Below, piece by piece: positions 35,269 to 47,196 of a stretch of DNA of 64,000 bases; position 1 is the stretch's first letter; every line of letters begins with the position of its first letter. This DNA comes from Canna indica (lineage: Eukaryota > Streptophyta > Magnoliopsida > Zingiberales > Cannaceae). The stretch lies in assembly GCA_034359265.1 (NCBI GenBank), contig CP136896.1:36198001-36262000 (forward strand), read 5' to 3'. The notes below the pieces were generated by a model, which worked only from the letters and a program-made list of their open reading frames with translations, searched no databases and was not told the DNA's origin. The translations under genes were made by a program, and so were the position numbers.

Positions 35269-36879
35269 TAACAACTTCTCCCATCGCAGTGAATGTTCTG
35301 GAGTCGCTCGGTACTCAGATTACTGGGCGTTTCGAGCCGATACCCCGAAGTTCAATCAGTCGGCCTCGTTCAAAATCAATTCGAAAAATCGTGCAATTCT
35401 TTGCATTATTCTGTCAAAAATAACTCGATTAACAACTTCTCCCATCACAGTGAATGTTCTGGAGTCGCTCGGGACTCAGATTACAGGGCGTTTCGAGCCG
35501 ATACCCCGAAGTTCAATCAGTTTGCTTCGTTCAAGATTCTATTCGAAAAATAGTGCAATTCTGTGCATTAGTCTGTCGAGAATAACTCGATTAACAACTT
35601 CTCCCATCGCAGTGAATGTTCTGGAGTCGCTCGGTACTCAGATTACTGGGCGTTTCGAGCCGATACCCCGAAGTTCAATCAGTCGGCCTCGTTCAAAATC
35701 AATTCGAAAAATCATGCAATTATGTGCATTAGTCTGTCAAAAATAACTCGATTAAAAACTTCTCCCATCACAGTGAATGTTCTGGAGTTGCTCGGGACTC
35801 AGATTACAGGGCATTTCGAGCTGATACCCCGAAGTTCAATCAGTCGGCATCGTTCAAGATCTATTCGAAAAATCATGCAATTCTTTGCATTAGTTTGTCA
35901 AAAATAACTCGATTAACAACTTCTCCCATCATAGTTAATGTTCTGGAGTCGCTCGGGACTCAGATTACAGGGCGTTTCGAGCCGATACCCCGAAGTTTAA
36001 TCAGTCGGCATCGTTCAAGATCTATTCGAAAAATCATGCAATTCTTTGCATTAGTCTGTCAAAAATAACTCGATTAACAACTTCTCCCATCATAGTTAAT
36101 GTTCTGGAGTCGCTCGGGACTCAGATTACAGGGCATTTCGAGCCGATACCCCGAAGTTTAATCAGTCGGCATCGTTCAAGATCTATTCGAAAAATCATGC
36201 AATTCTTTGCATTAGTCTGTCAAAAATAACTCGATTAACAACTTCTCCCATCACAGTGAATGTTCTGGAGTCGCTCGGTACTCAGATTACTGGGCGTTTC
36301 GAGCTGATACCCCGAAGTTCAATCAATCGGCATCGTTCAAGATCTATTAGAAAAAACATGCAATTCTTTGCATTAGTCTGTCAAAAATAACTCGATTAAC
36401 AACTTCTCCCATCACAGTGAATGTTCTGGAGTCGCTCGGGACTCAGATTACAGGGCGTTTCGAGCCGATACCCCGAAGTTTAATCAGTCGGCATCGTTCA
36501 AGATCTATTCGAAAAATCATGCAATTCTTTGCATTAGTCTGTCAAAAATAACTCGATTAACAACTTCTCCCATCATAGTTAATGTTCTGGAGTCGCTCGG
36601 GACTCAGATTACAGGGCGTTTCGAGCCGATACCCCGAAGTTTAATCAGTCGGCATCGTTCAAGATCTATTCGAAAAATCATGCAATTCTTTGCATTAGTC
36701 TGTCAAAAATAACTCGATTAACAACTTCTCCCATCACAGTGAATGTTCTGGAGTCGCTCGGTACTCAGATTACTGGGCGTTTCGAGCTGATACCCCGAAG
36801 TTCAATCAATCGGCATCGTTCAAGATCTATTAGAAAAAACATGCAATTCTTTGCATCAGTCTGTCAAAAATAACTCGAT
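35269..36879 (+). repeat. S-like segment with a 483-bp trimer duplication
   Basis: The segment carries S-unit markers (CAGTTTGC at about 35518, TTAAAAACTTC, GAGTTGCTC). Monomers 35914, 36075 and 36236 are followed by a second set of three at 36397, 36558 and 36719, giving a 483-bp tandem duplication that other S or L copies lack. The first monomer of the second set (36397) has CACAGTGAATG joined to TTTAATCAG, a hybrid of two classes. AACCTCTT-type wear is absent and identity stays high. Confidence 0.83.
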
Positions 36880-39800
36880 TAACAACTTCTCCCATCACAG
36901 TGAATGTTCTGGAGTCGCTCGGGACTCAGATTACAGGGCGTTCCGAGCCGATACCCCGAAGTTCAATCAGTCTGCTTCAATCAAGATTCTATTCGAAAAA
37001 TAGTGCAATTATGTGCATTAGTCTGTCGAGAATAACTCGATTAACAACTTCTCCCATTGCAGTGAATGTTCTGGAGTCTCTCGGTACTCAGATTACTGGG
37101 CGTTTCGAGCCGATACCCCGAAGTTCAATCAGTCGGCCTCGTTCAAAATCAATTCGAAAAATCGTGCAATTCTTTGCATTAGTCTGTCAAAAATAACTCG
37201 ATTAACAACTTCTCCCATCACAGTGAATGTTCTGGAGTCGCTCGGGACTCAGATTACAGGGCATTTCGAGCCGATACCCCGAAGTTCAATCTGTCGGCAT
37301 CGTTAAGATCTATTCGAAAAAGCATGCAATTCTTTGCATTAGTCTGTCAAAAATAACTCGATTAACAACTTCTCCCATCACAGTGAATGTTCTGGAGTCG
37401 CTCGGGACTCAGATTACAGGGCGTTTCGAGCCGATACCCCGAAGTTCAATCAGTTGGCTTCGTTCAAGATTCTATTCGAAAAATCGTGCAATTATGTGCA
37501 TTAGTCTGTCAAAAATAACTCGATTAACAACTTCTCCCATCGCAGTGAATGTTCTGGAGTCGCTCGGTACTCAGATTACTGGGCGTTTCGAGCTGATACC
37601 CCGAAGTTCAATCAGTCGACATCGTTCAAGATCTATTCGAAAAATCATGCAATTCTTTGCATTAGTCTGTCAAAAATAACTCGATTAACAACTTCTCCCA
37701 TCACAGTGAATGTTCTGGAGTCGCTCGGGACTCAGATTACAGGGCGTTTCGAGCCGATACCCCGAAGTTCAATCAGTCTGCTTCGTTCAAGATTCTATTC
37801 GAAAAATAGTGCAATTCTGTGCATTAGTCTGTCGAGAATAACTCGATTAACTACTTCTCCCATCGCAGTGAATGTTCTGGAGTCGCTCGGTACTCAGATT
37901 ACTGGGCGTTTCGAGCCGATACCCCGAAGTTCAATCAGTCGGCCTCGTTCAAAATCAATTCGAAAAATCGTGCAATTCTTTGCATTATTCTGTCAAAAAT
38001 AACTCGATTAACAACTTCTCCCATCACAGTGAATGTTCTGGAGTCGCTCGGGACTCAGATTATAGGGCGTTTCGAGCCGATACCCCGAAGTTTAATCAGT
38101 CGGCATCGTTCAAGATCTATTCGAAAAATCATGCAATTCTTTGCATTAGTCTGCCAAAAATAACTCGATTAACAACTTCTCCCATCGCAGTTAATGTTAT
38201 GGAGTCGCTCGGGACTCAGATTACAGGGCGTTTCGAGCCGATACCCCGTAGTTCAATCAGTCGGCTTCGTTCAAAATCTATTCGAATAATCGTGCAATTC
38301 TGTGCATTAGTCTGTCAAAAATAACTCGATTAACAACTTCTCCCATCACAGTGAATGTTCTGGAGTCGCTCGGGACTCAGATTACAGGGCGTTTCGAGCC
38401 GATACCCCGAAGTTTAATCAGTCGGCATCGTTCAAGATCTATTCGAAAAAGCATGCAATTCCTTGCATTAGTCTGTCAAAAATAACTCGATTAACAACTT
38501 CTCCCATCGCAGTTAATGTTCTGGAGTCGCTCGGGACTCAGATTACAGGGCGTTTCGAGCCGATACCCCGAAGTTCAATCAGTCGGCTTCGTTCAAAATC
38601 TATTCGAAAAATCGTGCATTTCTGTGCATTAGTCTGTCAAAAATAACTCGATTAACAACTTCTCCCATCGCAGTTAATGTTCTGGAGTCGCTCGGGACTC
38701 AGATTACAGGGCGTTTCGAGCCGATACCCCGAAGTTCAATCAGTCGGCTTCGTTCAAAATCTATTCAAAAAATCGTGCAATTCTGTGCATTAGTCTGTCA
38801 AAAATAACTCGATTAACAACTTCTCCCATCGCAGTGAATGTTCTGGAGTCGCTCGGTACTCAGATTACTGGGCGTTTCGAGCTGATACCCCGAAGTTCAA
38901 TCAGTCGACATCGTTCAAGATCTATTTGAAAAATCATGCAATTCTTTGCATTAGTCTGTCAAAAATAACTCGATTAACAACTTCTCCCATCACAGTGAAT
39001 GTTCTGGAGTCGCTCGGGACTCAGATTACAGGGCGTTTCGAGCCGATACCCCGAAGTTCAATCAGTTTGCTTCGTTCAAGATTCTATTCGAAAAATAGTG
39101 CAATTCTGTGCATTAGTCTGTCGAGAATAACTCGATTAACAACTTCTCCCATCGCAGTGAATGTTCTGGAGTCGCTCGGTACTCAGATTACTGGGCGTTT
39201 CGAGCCGATACCCCGAAGTTCAATCAGTCGGCCTCGTTCAAAATCAATTCGAAAAATCATGCAATTATGTGCATTAGTCTGTCAAAAATAACTCGATTAA
39301 AAACTTCTCCCATCACAGTGAATGTTCTGGAGTTGCTCGGGACTCAGATTACAGGGCATTTCGAGCTGATACCCCGAAGTTCAATCAGTCGGCATCGTTC
39401 AAGATCTATTCGAAAAATCATGCAATTCTTTGCATTAGTTTGTCAAAAATAACTCGATTAACAACTTCTCCCATCATAGTTAATGTTCTGGAGTCGCTCG
39501 GGACTCAGATTACAGGGCGTTTCGAGCCGATACCCCGAAGTTTAATCAGTCGGCATCGTTCAAGATCTATTCGAAAAATCATGCAATTCTTTGCATTAGT
39601 CTGTCAAAAATAACTCGATTAACAACTTCTCCCATCATAGTTAATGTTCTGGAGTCGCTCGGGACTCAGATTACAGGGCGTTTCGAGCCGATACCCCGAA
39701 GTTTAATCAGTCGGCATCGTTGAAGATCTATTCGAAAAATCATGCAATTCTTTGCATTAGTCTGTCAAAAATAACTCGATTAACAACTTCTCCCATCACA

Positions 39801-39941
39801 GTGAATGTTCTGGAGTCGCTCGGTACTCAGATTACTGGGCGTTTCGAGCTGATACCCCGAAGTTCAATCAATCGGCATCGTTCAAGATCTATTAGAAAAA
39901 ACATGCAATTCTTTGCATTAGTCTGTCAAAAATAACTCGAT
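36880..39941 (+). repeat. 3062-bp 19-mer unit, right-hand copy
   Basis: The distance from 36880 to the equivalent monomer at 39942 is again 3062 bp. Both start with a CGTTCCGAG/CTTCAATCAAG 162-bp monomer, a variant seen only between about 36.9 and 43.5 kb. The unit contains TTAACTACTTC (about 37850), ATTATAGGG, CCCCGTAG with TTATGGAGTC (about 38198), TTCGAATAATC (about 38285) and a CAGTTTGC/GAGTTGCTC stretch near 39.06-39.34 kb. Confidence 0.86.
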
Positions 39942-41231
39942 TAACAACTTCTCCCATCACAGTGAATGTTCTGGAGTCGCTCGGGACTCAGATTACAGGG
40001 CGTTCCGAGCCGATACCCCGAAGTTCAATCAGTCTGCTTCAATCAAGATTCTATTCGAAAAATAGTGCAATTATGTGCATTAGTCTGTCGAGAATAACTC
40101 GATTAACAACTTCTCCCATTGCAGTGAATGTTCTGGAGTCTCTCGGTACTCAGATTACTGGGCGTTTCGAGCCGATACCCCGAAGTTCAATCAGTCGGCC
40201 TCGTTCAAAATCAATTCGAAAAATCGTGCAATTCTTTGCATTAGTCTGTCAAAAATAACTCGATTAACAACTTCTCCCATCACAGTGAATGTTCTGGAGT
40301 CGCTCGGGACTCAGATTACAGGGCATTTCGAGCCGATAACCCGAAGTTCAATCTGTCGGCATCGTTAAGATCTATTCGAAAAAGCATGCAATTCTTTGCA
40401 TTAGTCTGTCAAAAATAACTCGATTAACAACTTCTCCCATCACAGTGAATGTTCTGGAGTCGCTCGGGACTCAGATTACAGGGCGTTTCGAGCCGATACC
40501 CCGAAGTTCAATCAGTTGGCTTCGTTCAAGATTCTATTCGAAAAATCGTGCAATTATGTGCATTAGTCTGTCAAAAATAACTCGATTAACAACTTCTCCC
40601 ATCGCAGTGAATGTTCTGGAGTCGCTCGGTACTCAGATTACTGGGCGTTTCGAGCTGATACCCCGAAGTTCAATCAGTCGACATCGTTCAAGATCTATTC
40701 GAAAAATCATGCAATTCTTTGCATTAGTCTGTCTAAAATAACTCGATTAACAACTTCTCCCATCACAGTGAATGTTCTGGAGTCGCTCGGGACTCAGATT
40801 ACAGGGCGTTTCGAGCCGATACCCCGAAGTTCAATCAGTCTGCTTCGTTCAAGATTCTATTCGAAAAATAGTGCAATTCTGTGCATTAGTCTGTCGAGAA
40901 TAACTCGATTAACTACTTCTCCCATCGCAGTGAATGTTCTGGAGTCGCTCGGTACTCAGATTACTGGGCGTTTCGAGCCGATACCCCGAAGTTCAATCAG
41001 TCGGCCTCGTTCAAAATCAATTCGAAAAATCGTGCAATTCTTTGCATTATTCTGTCAAAAATAACTCGATTAACAACTTCTCCCATCACAGTGAATGTTC
41101 TGGAGTCGCTCGGGACTCAGATTATAGGGCGTTTCGAGCCGATACCCCGAAGTTTAATCAGTCGGCATCGTTCAAGATCTATTCGAAAAATCATGCAATT
41201 CTTTGCATTAGTCTGTCAAAAATAACTCGAT
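39459..41231 (+). repeat. 1773-bp 11-mer duplication, copy 1
   Basis: This block shares three otherwise rare variants with the block 1773 bp to the right: CATCGTTGAAGATC (about 39721), GATAACCCGAAG (about 40338) and CTGTCTAAAAT (about 40733). None of the three was seen elsewhere in the window, so the pair is a recent tandem duplication. Confidence 0.9.
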
Positions 41232-43004
41232 TAACAACTTCTCCCATCATAGTTAATGTTCTGGAGTCGCTCGGGACTCAGATTACAGGGCGTTTCGAGC
41301 CGATACCCCGAAGTTTAATCAGTCGGCATCGTTCAAGATCTATTCGAAAAATCATGCAATTCTTTGCATTAGTCTGTCAAAAATAACTCGATTAACAACT
41401 TCTCCCATCATAGTTAATGTTCTGGAGTCGCTCGGGACTCAGATTACAGGGCGTTTCGAGCCGATACCCCGAAGTTTAATCAGTCGGCATCGTTGAAGAT
41501 CTATTCGAAAAATCATGCAATTCTTTGCATTAGTCTGTCAAAAATAACTCGATTAACAACTTCTCCCATCACAGTGAATGTTCTGGAGTCGCTCGGTACT
41601 CAGATTACTGGGCGTTTCGAGCTGATACCCCGAAGTTCAATCAATCGGCATCGTTCAAGATCTATTAGAAAAAACATGCAATTCTTTGCATTAGTCTGTC
41701 AAAAATAACTCGATTAACAACTTCTCCCATCACAGTGAATGTTCTGGAGTCGCTCGGGACTCAGATTACAGGGCGTTCCGAGCCGATACCCCGAAGTTCA
41801 ATCAGTCTGCTTCAATCAAGATTCTATTCGAAAAATAGTGCAATTATGTGCATTAGTCTGTCGAGAATAACTCGATTAACAACTTCTCCCATTGCAGTGA
41901 ATGTTCTGGAGTCTCTCGGTACTCAGATTACTGGGCGTTTCGAGCCGATACCCCGAAGTTCAATCAGTCGGCCTCGTTCAAAATCAATTCGAAAAATCGT
42001 GCAATTCTTTGCATTAGTCTGTCAAAAATAACTCGATTAACAACTTCTCCCATCACAGTGAATGTTCTGGAGTCGCTCGGGACTCAGATTACAGGGCATT
42101 TCGAGCCGATAACCCGAAGTTCAATCTGTCGGCATCGTTAAGATCTATTCGAAAAAGCATGCAATTCTTTGCATTAGTCTGTCAAAAATAACTCGATTAA
42201 CAACTTCTCCCATCACAGTGAATGTTCTGGAGTCGCTCGGGACTCAGATTACAGGGCGTTTCGAGCCGATACCCCGAAGTTCAATCAGTTGGCTTCGTTC
42301 AAGATTCTATTCGAAAAATCGTGCAATTATGTGCATTAGTCTGTCAAAAATAACTCGATTAACAACTTCTCCCATCGCAGTGAATGTTCTGGAGTCGCTC
42401 GGTACTCAGATTACTGGGCGTTTCGAGCTGATACCCCGAAGTTCAATCAGTCGACATCGTTCAAGATCTATTCGAAAAATCATGCAATTCTTTGCATTAG
42501 TCTGTCTAAAATAACTCGATTAACAACTTCTCCCATCACAGTGAATGTTCTGGAGTCGCTCGGGACTCAGATTACAGGGCGTTTCGAGCCGATACCCCGA
42601 AGTTCAATCAGTCTGCTTCGTTCAAGATTCTATTCGAAAAATAGTGCAATTCTGTGCATTAGTCTGTCGAGAATAACTCGATTAACTACTTCTCCCATCG
42701 CAGTGAATGTTCTGGAGTCGCTCGGTACTCAGATTACTGGGCGTTTCGAGCCGATACCCCGAAGTTCAATCAGTCGGCCTCGTTCAAAATCAATTCGAAA
42801 AATCGTGCAATTCTTTGCATTATTCTGTCAAAAATAACTCGATTAACAACTTCTCCCATCACAGTGAATGTTCTGGAGTCGCTCGGGACTCAGATTATAG
42901 GGCGTTTCGAGCCGATACCCCGAAGTTTAATCAGTCGGCATCGTTCAAGATCTATTCGAAAAATCATGCAATTCTTTGCATTAGTCTGTCAAAAATAACT
43001 CGAT
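41232..43004 (+). repeat. 1773-bp 11-mer duplication, copy 2
   Basis: The rare variants recur at about 41494, 42111 and 42506, each 1773 bp from copy 1. The next cycle (from 43005) is shortened: one CATAGTTAATG monomer and the TCTGTCGG/GTTAAGATC monomer are missing, giving 1612- and 1452-bp spacings. Confidence 0.9.
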
Positions 43005-45261
43005 TAACAACTTCTCCCATCATAGTTAATGTTCTGGAGTCGCTCGGGACTCAGATTACAGGGCGTTTCGAGCCGATACCCCGAAGTTTAATCAGTCGGC
43101 ATCGTTCAAGATCTATTCGAAAAATCATGCAATTCTTTGCATTAGTCTGTCAAAAATAACTCGATTAACAACTTCTCCCATCACAGTGAATGTTCTGGAG
43201 TCGCTCGGTACTCAGATTACTGGGCGTTTCGAGCTGATACCCCGAAGTTCAATCAATCGGCATCGTTCAAGATCTATTAGAAAAAACATGCAATTCTTTG
43301 CATTAGTCTGTCAAAAATAACTCGATTAACAACTTCTCCCATCACAGTGAATGTTCTGGAGTCGCTCGGGACTCAGATTACAGGGCGTTCCGAGCCGATA
43401 CCCCGAAGTTCAATCAGTCTGCTTCAATCAAGATTCTATTCGAAAAATAGTGCAATTATGTGCATTAGTCTGTCGAGAATAACTCGATTAACAACTTCTC
43501 CCATTGCAGTGAATGTTCTGGAGTCTCTCGGTACTCAGATTACTGGGCGTTTCGAGCCGATACCCCGAAGTTCAATCAGTCGGCCTCGTTCAAAATCAAT
43601 TCGAAAAATCGTGCAATTCTTTGCATTAGTCTGTCAAAAATAACTCGATTAACAACTTCTCCCATCACAGTGAATGTTCTGGAGTCGCTCGGGACTCAGA
43701 TTACAGGGCGTTTCGAGCCGATACCCCGAAGTTCAATCAGTTGGCTTCGTTCAAGATTCTATTCGAAAAATCGTGCAATTATGTGCATTAGTCTGTCAAA
43801 AATAACTCGATTAACAACTTCTCCCATCGCAGTGAATGTTCTGGAGTCGCTCGGTACTCAGATTACTGGGCGTTTCGAGCTGATACCCCGAAGTTCAATC
43901 AGTCGACATCGTTCAAGATCTATTCGAAAAATCATGCAATTCTTTGCATTAGTCTGTCAAAAATAACTCGATTAACAACTTCTCCCATCACAGTGAATGT
44001 TCTGGAGTCGCTCGGGACTCAGATTACAGGGCGTTTCGAGCCGATACCCCGAAGTTCAATCAGTCTGCTTCGTTCAAGATTCTATTCGAAAAATAGTGCA
44101 ATTCTGTGCATTAGTCTGTCGAGAATAACTCGATTAACTACTTCTCCCATCGCAGTGAATGTTCTGGAGTCGCTCGGTACTCAGATTACTGGGCGTTTCG
44201 AGCCGATACCCCGAAGTTCAATCAGTCGGCCTCGTTCAAAATCAATTCGAAAAATCGTGCAATTCTTTGCATTATTCTGTCAAAAATAACTCGATTAACA
44301 ACTTCTCCCATCACAGTGAATGTTCTGGAGTCGCTCGGGACTCAGATTATAGGGCGTTTCGAGCCGATACCCCGAAGTTTAATCAGTCGGCATCGTTCAA
44401 GATCTATTCGAAAAATCATGCAATTCTTTGCATTAGTCTGCCAAAAATAACTCGATTAACAACTTCTCCCATCGCAGTTAATGTTCTGGAGTCGCTCGGG
44501 ACTCAGATTACAGGGCGTTTCGAGCCGATACCCCGTAGTTCAATCAGTCGGCTTCGTTCAAAATCTATTCGAAAAATCGTGCAATTCTGTGCATTAGTCT
44601 GTCAAAAATAACTCGATTAACAACTTCTCCCATCACAGTGAATGTTCTGGAGTCGCTCGGGACTCAGATTACAGGGCGTTTCGAGCCGATACCCCGAAGT
44701 TTAATCAGTCGGCATCGTTCAAGATCTATTCGAAAAAGCATGCAATTCCTTGCATTAGTCTGTCAAAAATAACTCGATTAACAACTTCTCCCATCGCAGT
44801 TAATGTTCTGGAGTCGCTCGGGACTCAGATTACAGGGCGTTTCGAGCCGATACCCCGAAGTTCAATCAGTCGGCTTCGTTCAAAATCTATTCGAAAAATC
44901 GTGCATTTCTGTGCATTAGTCTGTCAAAAATAACTCGATTAACAACTTCTCCCATCGCAGTTAATGTTCTGGAGTCGCTCGGGACTCAGATTACAGGGCG
45001 TTTCGAGTCGATACCCCGAAGTTCAATCAGTCGGCTTCGTTCAAAATCTATTCAAAAAATCGTGCAATTCTGTGCATTAGTCTGTCAAAAATAACTCGAT
45101 TAACAACTTCTCCCATAGCAGTGAATGTTCTGGAGTCGCTCAGTACTCAGATTACTGGGCGTTTCGAGCTGATACCCCGAAGTTCAATCAGTCGACATCG
45201 TTCAAGATCTATTTGAAAAATCATGCAATTCTTTGCATTAGTCTGTCAAAAATAACTCGAT
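43005..45261 (+). repeat. Mosaic of 11-mer and L-type monomers
   Basis: From 43327 the CTTCAATCAAG monomer opens a third, shortened cycle without the GATAACCCG monomer. From 44457 the order returns to the L type (CCCCGTAG, CCTTGCATT, GTGCATTTC). Private changes include GAGTCGATACC (about 45006), CATAGCAGTG (about 45116) and CTCAGTACTC (about 45139). Confidence 0.8.
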
Positions 45262-46873
45262 TAACAACTTCTCCCATCACAGTGAATGTTCTGGAGTCGC
45301 TCGGGACTCAGATTACAGGGCGTTTCGAGCCGATACCCCGAAGTTCAATCAGTTTGCTTCGTTCAAGATTCTATTCGAAAAATAGTGCAATTCTGTGCAT
45401 TAGTCTGTCGAGAATAACTCGATTAACAACTTCTCCCATCGCAGTGAATGTTCTGGAGTCGCTCGGTACTCAGATTACTGGGCGTTTCGAGCCGATACCC
45501 CGAAGTTCAATCAGTCGGCCTCGTTCAAAATCAATTCGAAAAATCATGCAATTATGTGCATTAGTCTGCCAAAAATAACTCGATTAACAACTTCTCCCAT
45601 CACAGTGAATGTTCTGGAGTCGCTCGGGACTCAGATTACAGGGCATTTCGAGCTGATACCCCGAAGTTCAATCAGTCGGCATCGTTCAAGATCTATTCGA
45701 AAAATCATGCAATTCTTTGCATTAGTTTGTCAAAAATAACTCGATTAACAACTTCTCCCATCATAGTTAATGTTCTGGAGTCGCTCGGGACTCAGATTAC
45801 AGGGCATTTCGAGCCGATACCCCGAAGTTTAATCAGTCGGCATCGTTCAAGATCTATTCGAAAAATCATGCAATTCTTTGCATTAGTCTGTCAAAAATAA
45901 CTCGATTAACAACTTCTCCCATCATAGTTAATGTTCTGGAGTCACTCGGGACTCAGATTACAGGGCGTTTCGAGCCGATACCCCGAAGTTCAATCAGTCG
46001 GCATCGTTCAAGATCTATTCGAAAAATCATGCAATTCTTTGCATTAGTCTGTCAAAAATAACTCGATTAACAACTTCTCCCATCACAGTGAATGTTCTGG
46101 AGTCGCTCGGTACTCAGATTACTGGGCGTTTCGAGCTGATACCCCGAAGTTCAATCAGTCGGCATCGTTCAAGATCTATTCGAAAAATCATGCAATTCTT
46201 TGCATTAGTTTGTCAAAAATAACTCGATTAACAACTTCTCCCATCATAGTTAATGTTCTGGAGTCGCTCGGGACTCAGATTACAGGGCGTTTCGAGCCGA
46301 TACCCCGAAGTTTAATCAGTCGGCATCGTTCAAGATCTATTCGAAAAATCATGCAATTCTTTGCATTAGTCTGTCAAAAATAACTCGATTAACAACTTCT
46401 CCCATCATAGTTAATGTTCTGGAGTCGCTCGGGACTCAGATTACAGGGCGTTTCGAGCCGATACCCCGAAGTTCAATCAGTCTGCTTCGTTCAAGATTCT
46501 ATTCGAAAAATAGTGCAATTCTGTGCATTAGTCTGTCGAGAATAACTCGATTAACAACTTCTCCCATTGCAGTGAATGTTCTGGAGTCGCTCGGTACTTA
46601 GATTACTGGGCGTTTCGAGCCGATACCCCGAAGTTCAATCAGTCGGCCTCGTTCAAAATCAATTCGAAAAATCGTGCAATTCTTTGCATTAGTCTGTCAA
46701 AAATAACTCGATTAACAACTTCTCCCATCACAGTGAATGTTCTGGAGTCGCTCGGGACTCAGATTACAGGGCATTTCGAGCCGATACCCCGAAGTTCAAT
46801 CAGTCGGCATCGTTCAAGATCTATTCGAAAAAGCATGCAATTCTTTGCATTAGTCTGTCAAAAATAACTCGAT
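45262..46873 (+). repeat. 10-monomer block, 4513-bp-offset duplication, copy 1
   Basis: The ten monomer classes here recur in order at 49775-51386. Shared markers include GAGTCACTC in a CATAGTTAATG monomer (about 45943 and 50456), GGGCATTTCGAGCC and a hybrid monomer at 46390 (CATAGTTAATG left part, CAGTCTGCTTCG/extra-T right part). Private to this copy: GGTACTTAG near 46598. Confidence 0.83.
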
Positions 46874-47196
46874 TAACAACTTCTCCCATCAGAGTGAATG
46901 TTCTGGAGTCGCTCGGGACTCAGATTACAGGGCGTTTCGAGCCGATACCCCAAAGTTCAATCAGTTGGCTTCGTTCAAGATTCTATTCGAAAAATCGTGC
47001 AATTATGTGCATTAGTCTGTCAAAAATAACTCGATTAACAACTTCTCCCATCGCTGTGAATGTTCTGGAGTCGCTCGGTACTCAGATTACTGGGCGTTTC
47101 GAGCTGATACCCCGAAGTTCAATCAGTCGACATCGTCCAAGATCTATTCGAAAAATCATGCAATTCTTTGCATTAGTCTGTCAAAAATAACTCGAT
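46874..47196 (+). repeat. Two variant monomers, CAGTTGGC and CGCTGTG types
   Basis: The first monomer has CATCAGAGTG and CCCCAAAG changes, with TTGGCTTCG and the extra T. The second has CATCGCTGTGAATG and CATCGTCCAAG. The second type recurs at 52033 and 53324, which links this spot to the 1291-bp pair. Confidence 0.85.
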
